NCBI GenBank assembly: GCA_026315105.1
Contig: CM048744.1
Location: 662,163,676-662,227,675 of the forward strand
Reading direction: 5' to 3'
From: Locusta migratoria
Lineage: Eukaryota > Arthropoda > Insecta > Orthoptera > Acrididae
Length of the DNA stretch: 64,000 nucleotides
The position numbers and the translations under genes were made by a program. Of the stretch, positions 59,501 through 64,000 are shown one piece after another; positions within the stretch are counted from its first letter, which is position 1, and each line of letters begins with the position of its first letter. A model generated the notes under the pieces. The model was given only the letters and a program-made list of their open reading frames with translations. It had not been told where the DNA came from and did no database searches.

Positions 59501-59927
59501 CCTCCGGAATATTTTACCCGAGAGGATGCCATCATCATATGTTCATACAGTAGAGCTGCATGTCCTCAGGAAAAGTAACGGCTGTAGTTTCCCCTTGCTT
59601 TCAGCCGTTCGCAGTAGCTGTGTGGCAAAGCCACATGAGCTAATGTTACAAGGCCAGCTCAGTCAATCATCCAGACTGTTGCCCCTGTAACTACTGAAAA
59701 GGCTGCTGCCCCTCTTCAGGAACCACACGTTTGTCTGGCCTCTCCACAGATACCCCTCCGCTGTGGTTGCACCTACGGTACGGCTATCTGTATCGTTGAG
59801 GCACGCAAGCCATCCCACCTCGGCAATGTCTGTGGTTCATGGTAACTCACTAAGGACGGAAAAAAGTAAGCCTAATGAGATGATGACGTAAAAGTGTAGT
59901 ACAGAAACGTTATGTCCAAAAGTATTG
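56568..59927 (-). mobile_element. Full-length RTE-type LINE (3360 bp) inside Gypsy 1
   Basis: A 12-bp target-site duplication GCCTTGGCCAAT lies at 56556-56567 and 59928-59939. Removing the element rejoins the Gypsy frame. The minus-strand order is a 389-bp 5' UTR (59539-59927), one 981-codon ORF, and a short 3' UTR merged with a (GTT)n-type tail (56568-56590 on plus). The single ORF with endonuclease plus RT and the short-repeat tail fit the RTE clade. Length, intact ORF and exact duplication suggest a recent insertion. Confidence 0.93.
56593..59538 (-). CDS. RTE endonuclease-reverse transcriptase, intact 981 aa
   Basis: Apurinic-type endonuclease, residues about 40-280: IGAWNVRSL (Asn46), ISEVRW (Glu75), VMGDWNSVVG (Asp179, Asn181), YQIDFIMV (Asp246) and DSDHNLLV (Asp272, His273), all expected active-site residues. 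Linker: RKYKNAVNETGKMEYRRLKN. RT, about residues 490-830: RNKAPGVDDIPSELLK, ENYRTISLIRHGCKILTRII, FGFRRNVGTREAILTLRLIL, FVDLEKAFDNVDW, GVRQGCSLSPMLFNLYIE and FADD (Asp730, Asp731). The C-terminus has LYGSETWTISSADRKRIEAF, MWCYRRMLKIRWVDRITNEE and GKNRRGRPRDAYSKQIQ. The ATG at 59538 was taken because it begins the longest frame; two more ATGs follow directly. The enzyme would nick target DNA and prime cDNA synthesis there. It is the only apparently complete transposon protein in the window. Confidence 0.93.
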   Translation of the reverse strand: MMMASSRVKYSGGKIVPHSDLRAGTTQEDVVIRKDNTDILRIGAWNVRSLNRVGKLENLKREMDRLRLDIVGISEVRWQDEQDFWSGEDRIINTKSVGGITGVGLIMNKKIGMRVNYYEQHSDRIIIVKIDTKPTPTTVVQVYMPTSSADDEEIEEIYEELKEIIQTVKGEENLIVMGDWNSVVGKGREGKIVGEYGLGRRNERGSRLVEFCTEHDLIVTNTWFKNHKRRLYTGKRPGDTGRYQIDFIMVSHRFRNQVINCKTYPGADIDSDHNLLVMNCRLKLKKLQKRRKIQRWDLDKLKESEVLENFRGRFRQQLTETGGNKTVEEEWVALRDEIVKAAEDKIGRKARPTKNPWISQEILDLIDERRKYKNAVNETGKMEYRRLKNEIDRKCKMAKQEWLEAKCKSVEECIRRGKVDTAYRKIKETFGDKKSNSTNIKNSDGKPVLSKEGKAERWKEYIEQLYKGNVVGREEDVDQDEIEDAILRDEFHRALKDLGRNKAPGVDDIPSELLKSLGEPATRLFELVCRIYETGEIPSDFKKNVIIPIPKKSGADRCENYRTISLIRHGCKILTRIIYRRMEKLVEADLGEDQFGFRRNVGTREAILTLRLILEDRLRKGKPTFLAFVDLEKAFDNVDWNTLFQILKSAGVKYRERIVIYNLYKSQTAVIRLEGHEREASVGKGVRQGCSLSPMLFNLYIEQAVKESKEKFGIGIKVQGEEIKTLRFADDIVILSETAEDLEEQLNGMDSVLKRAYKMNINKSKTKIMECGLRKSGDGQGIRLGNGTMKVVDEFCYLGSKITCDGRSTEDIKCRMAMGRKAFLKKRNLLTSNINLSVRKSFLTAFVWSVALYGSETWTISSADRKRIEAFEMWCYRRMLKIRWVDRITNEEVLNRIGEKRNFWHTLAKRRDRLVGHILRHRGIVNLALEGSVWGKNRRGRPRDAYSKQIQVDVGCRSYEEMKRLAQDRVGWRAASNQSPD

Positions 59928-59939
59928 GCCTTGGCCAAT

Positions 59940-60920
59940 ACTGAAGCCATAATAGGAAAACTATCAACAGTAGTCTGAGCTTCCTCATCGAAATAAAAGC
60001 GTAAAAGCTCTTCTCAATCAGTTAGGATCAGGACCTGCTGGAAGGTGCGATAATGTGTACGCATTAGCATGCTGTGCTGTGGGACGAAATGGATTTCATA
60101 ATTATAACGGGAAAGAAAGAGCCCAACATTGTAACCTATGAGCTGCCTTGTCGGGAAGCGCAGCTGTAGGGTGAAATAGAGACACCAAGGGCTTATGTTC
60201 AGTAATAAGATGAAATTTGACCCCATACAAGTAAACATGAAATTTCTTCAAAGCATACATAATGGCCAACGCCCCTTTTTCAATTTGGAAGTATCGTTGC
60301 TGGGTAGCCGTCAATGTCTTAGATGCGTACGTGTTGGGGCAATCCGACCCATCGGGATACTTATGGGCCAAAACCGCCCCAATGCCATGTTGAGATGCAT
60401 CCATAGCCAGAACCAAATGTTGCCCAGGAACATACGCCGTTAAACAAGACGACCAGGCAAAGGGAACACCCTTATGAAGCAGACGGTGTAAGAGATGCTC
60501 TACCGAGGCAGCCCCTGGTAAAAAATGGTGGTAATAGGCAATGTTGTCCAAGAAAACTTGTACATCTTTAACAGACGCGGGATGCGGCAGGGACTGTACC
60601 GTGGCCACACGATCCGGCAAAGGGCAGATGGCCGCTGAAGACACTTCAAATCCCAAATAATGAATAGAAGGTTGGAAAAAACGAGACTTGGCTGTAGCCA
60701 TGCAAAAAACGGTTGATAGCAGCCAGCAGAGGTGAGCCAAGCCATACATATGTGAGATAACTGAGAAGAGAAACGGAAGCTCCTATATCAACAAGTAAGG
60801 TAACCGCCCTGCCAAAAATCTGAACTTCAACAAAAAGTTTGGGAGACGGAGAGTGAACATTCTGGACAAGTTTAATATCCATCTCGTCATCTTGCTCAGT
60901 CAGCCGGGAATGGCAAACAG
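59940..60920 (-). pseudogene. Gypsy 1 protease trace, RT end and RNase H
   Basis: 60927-60646 contains VTLLVDIGASVSLLSY, the aspartic-protease motif with D-I-G in place of D-T/S-G. It then joins, about 20 residues on, the RT C-terminal region, so the YxDD core of RT is deleted. 60749-60102 reads FFQPSIHYLGFEVSS, VFLDNIAYYHHFL, LAMDASQHGIGAVLAHKYPD, YFQIEKGALAIMYALKKF and FHLITEHKPLVSLFHP, an RNase H domain with its first Asp present. The 3' end is cut by the RTE insertion. Confidence 0.85.
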
Positions 60921-61939
60921 AAGCCATGTGGCCTTTTTTCTTGCACGAGTGGCATGTAACCCAATAATTGGGGCAATTTGCCCTGTCATGCTGTACAAAA
61001 CAAAGGGGACAAGATGGGAAAGGTCTCTGCGTACAAGCGGAAGTGTGTGGCGCAGTCCGCAGCTACCACGAAGCTGTGGCCTGTTTACGCCGAGTGGTGC
61101 GCTTCCGTACGAAAGTGACATCTGTGCAATCCAAAGGTGCCGAGCCCGACTGTGAAACTGCCGCGACATCACCCCAAGTCTCAATTTGGTCCCTGCAGCC
61201 CGCGAGACTTCAAAAGACTGCGCAATGTTTAAAACAACCGTCAAAGCATGATTTTCCAGGTGTAGGGCACGTTGGTGCACTTACCTATCTGGAGCAAGCC
61301 AGAGAATTGCGTCCCGAACTATATCGTCCGCATATGACTCCTTGTGGGTCGAAGTAATGAACACACACCAATGGCTAAGACCGTACAGGTCTGTGGCCCA
61401 CGCCCGATAGGACTGAGTGGGTTTCTTATGCGACCAGTAAAATTCAACCCTTGTCACATGTTATTACGCGGGCAGTAATGGGCCGACAACAAACGACACA
61501 TCTCATCAAAAGACAAAGCAGCCGGTTCCTGCAGGGGGGCTAGTTGATGCAAAAGTTGATAGATGTGAGGGGAGATCCACGAAAGAAATAATGCCTTACA
61601 CAACGCCGGATCAGATACCCTGAACGCAAGGAAATGTTGATGTAGCCGGTTTTCATAAGAGTCCCAATCTTCTAAAGAATCATCAAAGCCAGAGAACAGA
61701 GGCGGAAACACTGTAGTGGGAGACACATAACTGGAATCAAGCACTGGCCGAAGAGCTGACGGCAATTGCGACACCAGGGAGTCAAAGCAGTCCGCCTGAC
61801 CCGACACAATCATAGTTAACCACTGAACAGACACAACCACAGTCTGTAACAATTGCTGCAGGATTTGGCCCCATGGGGGTAGCTGAAAGTCCGCCGGATC
61901 CAGTCCCTCATTTTCCACCATTGTCACAACGGAGCACAT
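60900..61939 (-). pseudogene. Gypsy 1 gag with zinc knuckle (broken)
   Basis: The ATG at 61939 opens 161 codons: GLDPADFQLPPWGQILQQLL, FSGFDDSLEDWDSYENRLHQ, FLSWISPHIYQLL and LSFDEMCRLLSAHYCP. This is a retrotransposon gag capsid-type domain. After the stop, other frames keep LNIAQSFEVSRAAG (61230-61180) and the knuckle CHSCKKKGHMASVC at about 60950-60900. Gag would form the particle that packages element RNA. Confidence 0.8.
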
Positions 61940-61974
61940 GCCAATTCAAACACCACCTTCGTCACCAATTATGT

Positions 61975-62330
61975 TATGACTAATAACACACCTATGCACG
62001 TTACGCCAGCTACGAGGGTCACCAGGATCCTGAACCGTCCCATCAGAGTCCAACGCAATCCACATTTATGCACACCCAATCCCGTCCTAGCTATTAGTAC
62101 CGTCCGGAGACACAAACACGTTCGCGAGCACAGTAAGCATACAACTGAGGCGAAATTCATGGATGGCTCAGTGCCTCTCTCAAAACGCCACGTGGTCGGC
62201 AGGGTGCAGCATGGTAGTGCAGCCAGCGCCGCACAGCAGCCAGTCCTGGTAACGGGCGGCACACCATTCAAACACACGCGCCGTGCATTACCACAGACTG
62301 GTTTCAATTGACATAATGATTAAATGGTTC
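61975..62330 (-). repeat. Possible 5' LTR of Gypsy 1 (boundaries uncertain)
   Basis: It lies just upstream of gag. On the minus strand the sequence ends GTCATAACA, followed by TAATTGGTGACGAAGG, a plausible primer-binding region. No second LTR is available for comparison. Confidence 0.4.
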
Positions 62331-62839
62331 AATTGACAGAATAACTGTTGACTATTTTCAATTGAAAAGGAGGCATGAGTAATTCAGTCAATATAAAAAG
62401 CCTACAGTGACATTGATCTCTTCATTCTGTTATTTACAGCGACAGCTTTCGCTAGGAAAAAATAAATGAACAACAATCCAATCAACATATAGAAATTACT
62501 ACCAACTGACTTGATTGTCTAATCTGATTTCACTCAAAAGAATGAATGAATGATCCAACCAACCGAACTGATTGTTTTCCTCTGGTTGTCCCATCACCAA
62601 TACTTTTCCCCCAACATCAGCTCGTCTGGACTACTCCGACACAAGTTATCCTTGCAACACATCATCCATTACAGTAATCCTTCTGGCCTGTATCTCTGTT
62701 AACCACTGCACCTACAACCTGTAATTAACTGTCTCCCCCTACAACCTGTAATTAACTGTCTCCCCTTCCTCTGTCATCTGATCCCCTCCAAATCCTCTCC
62801 TGTACCTGGCATTGTGTGTTGCATGTGCTCACTGTCTCT

Positions 62840-62897
<58 letters not shown>

Positions 62898-63660
62898 ACT
62901 TCTATCGTGCAGTTTTTGCCTCTCTCTTCCACATCCCTACTGTATACACTTGCTGCCTCCTTCCAAACTACCATTTACTAAACCCTTCTCCCACTTCCCA
63001 TCACTTTGTTCCTCTACCCAGCCCACATGACAAACCACTTAAGCACAGTTCAGCTGCTGAACTGCAGTCCTGGTCCTGACATTGTGTATTCAGCTGGCAC
63101 AGAGCAGCTGCATAAGAGGCGATCTGGGGACAGACATTCTTTTTGCACTTTTCTGATGACCCTGTTTTCAGTACAAGAGTTGATTTTAACAGATGACCTT
63201 GCCATCAATTTCAGTAAATCACGGTTTTTAAGAGACAATATTTACATGCCTTATACTGCTACAAAATTGTGTTAGCTTCTGCTCTCAAGAAATAATAATA
63301 TTACTTTAAAAACTACCACCACAGTGTGCGATACGTTAAGAATTTGGTCATAACAGGAAGTGTGTCCATATAGACTAACTGGCTAAGGCAATTGCTGGCC
63401 CTAAGCAGGAAATCTGTGTTTGAATCCTGGTCCTATACATATATTCAACTTCACCATTCAATTTATTTCAATACGAGGTAAAAGTCGAGATACTTGAATA
63501 TTTTGAATTCTTAATAATACTACAGTTCAACAAACACTCAACCATTCTAGTATTTATAAATATGAAGGATTTTCAAATGAAAGGTACAAAATGACTCTGT
63601 GAGTATAATTGAAGTCATTATTCAAAAGTAATAACCATAGGCCTAAGCAAACAATCCCAC
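62331..63660. other. No gene recognised; tandem repeat and microsatellite
   Basis: A 27-bp unit (CCTACAACCTGTAATTAACT...) is repeated twice at 62711-62764, and a (TG)n-(GA)n run spans 62841-62896. Predicted ORFs over the run are artefacts. Confidence 0.6.
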
Positions 63661-63663
63661 TGT

Positions 63664-64000
63664 TTAATGGGCTGAAGGATTCCCTGTTTCCAGAATTCCT
63701 GTGGCTGTGGTAAGAGCCATTCCTATACTGTGTCCTTCAGTTCCCCTTATGAGTTGAAACACTTTCTTTGAAATTAATATTATTTTTTTTAGTGGACCAA
63801 ACAGATGGAACTGACAGGGCGACATGTCCAGGCTGTAGGGAGCACACTCAAGCTGCTCCCACTTGAACCTGGCCAGTACACTTTGTGTGACCTTGGAGAT
63901 GTGTGGATGTGTGTAATCATAGAGCAGAATCACTCCCTCTGTGAGCAGTCCAGCCTGTTTGCTCTTGATGGACGTGTGCAGGATACACAGTGTCTGACAG
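63664..64000 (-). pseudogene. mariner-type transposase, C-terminal part 4 (cut by window end)
   Basis: The minus strand has an open stretch: ILLYDYTHPHISKVTQSVLA (counterpart of HDNAxPHT; the first residues read YDY), RFKWEQLECAPYSLDMSPCQ and FHLFGPLKK, then a degenerate C-terminus ending ETGNPSAH. The third catalytic position, Asp in the family PCDF block, is Gln here (PCQF). The frame continues to the window edge. It is inactive as it stands. Confidence 0.75.

Larger units (their letters stand above)
55980..62330 (-). mobile_element. Gypsy LTR retrotransposon 1, interrupted by RTE, 3'-truncated
   Basis: Minus-strand order from high to low: possible 5' LTR (61975-62330), gag (61939-60930), protease trace, RT end, RNase H (60749-59940), then after the RTE insertion integrase (56555-55980). 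The part encoding most of RT is missing between protease and the RT end, and the element stops inside integrase with no 3' LTR. The same family as Gypsy 2. Confidence 0.85.

Noticed and set aside
61976..62311. ORFs of 111-112 codons on both strands
   Set aside because: They lie in the putative Gypsy 1 LTR; there is no protein motif and the openness is likely due to GC-rich composition.

Overview
The window reads as a large, AT-rich arthropod nuclear genome, most likely an orthopteran (locust or grasshopper type). This is inferred from the transposon mix: CR1, I-like and RTE LINEs, Gypsy LTR elements, Penelope-like elements, mariner, Tigger, piggyBac, hAT and tRNA-derived SINEs, plus very long dinucleotide runs. 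There is no operon structure and there are no bacterial signals. Almost everything recognisable is a transposable element, usually broken. One 324-bp minus-strand block (53743-54066), open throughout and flanked by splice signals, is the only candidate exon of a host gene. The window may therefore be intron or intergenic DNA of a gene with very long introns.

Layout. 0-1.5 kb: 3' part of a CR1-like LINE with an open reverse transcriptase. 1.5-4.4 kb: a frameshifted I-type LINE with RNase H. 4.4-4.7 kb: microsatellites and one copy of a dispersed cassette (called R here). 5.4-9.5 kb: a second, older I-type LINE on the minus strand whose endonuclease appears deleted. 9.5-11.7 kb: a GIY-YIG fragment and a decayed mariner. 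11.8-13.4 kb: a solo-LTR-like insertion, with a sister copy at 43.7-45.3 kb. 14.9-15.7 kb: hAT remnant. 15.9-20.3 kb: an RTE LINE split by a piggyBac element. 21.6-26.9 kb: a cluster of R cassettes, including a 0.69-kb palindrome, and a SINE. 27.9-30.7 kb: a TIR element and Gypsy remnant 3. 31.3-37.2 kb: a three-level nest (CR1, then Tigger, then mariner). 38.1-40.6 kb: two Penelope-like remnants facing opposite ways. 41.9-42.9 kb: a SINE and a mariner scrap. 45.4-48.8 kb: Gypsy 2 carrying a SINE. 49.2-50.3 kb: a 1055-bp TA-flanked TIR element. 50.5-53.0 kb: an internally deleted Gypsy element with both LTRs. 53.7-54.6 kb: the candidate exon and a fold-back tRNA-like retroposon. 55.0-55.7 kb: Tc1 and GIY-YIG fragments. 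56.0-62.3 kb: Gypsy 1 split by a full-length RTE with an intact 981-codon ORF. The window ends inside a minus-strand mariner.

How the pieces work together. The elements form an insertion record rather than a pathway. Target-site duplications or TA/TTAA flanks read directly from the sequence order several events: RTE into Gypsy 1 (12 bp), SINE into Gypsy 2 (12 bp), two solo LTRs (4 bp each), an LTR element (4 bp), two SINEs (9-10 bp), mariner into Tigger (TA), Tigger into CR1, and piggyBac into RTE (TTAA on one side). The RTE at 56.6-59.9 kb is the youngest-looking and the only apparently complete element. All coordinates of decayed elements are approximate, and family names rest on recognising motifs by eye.
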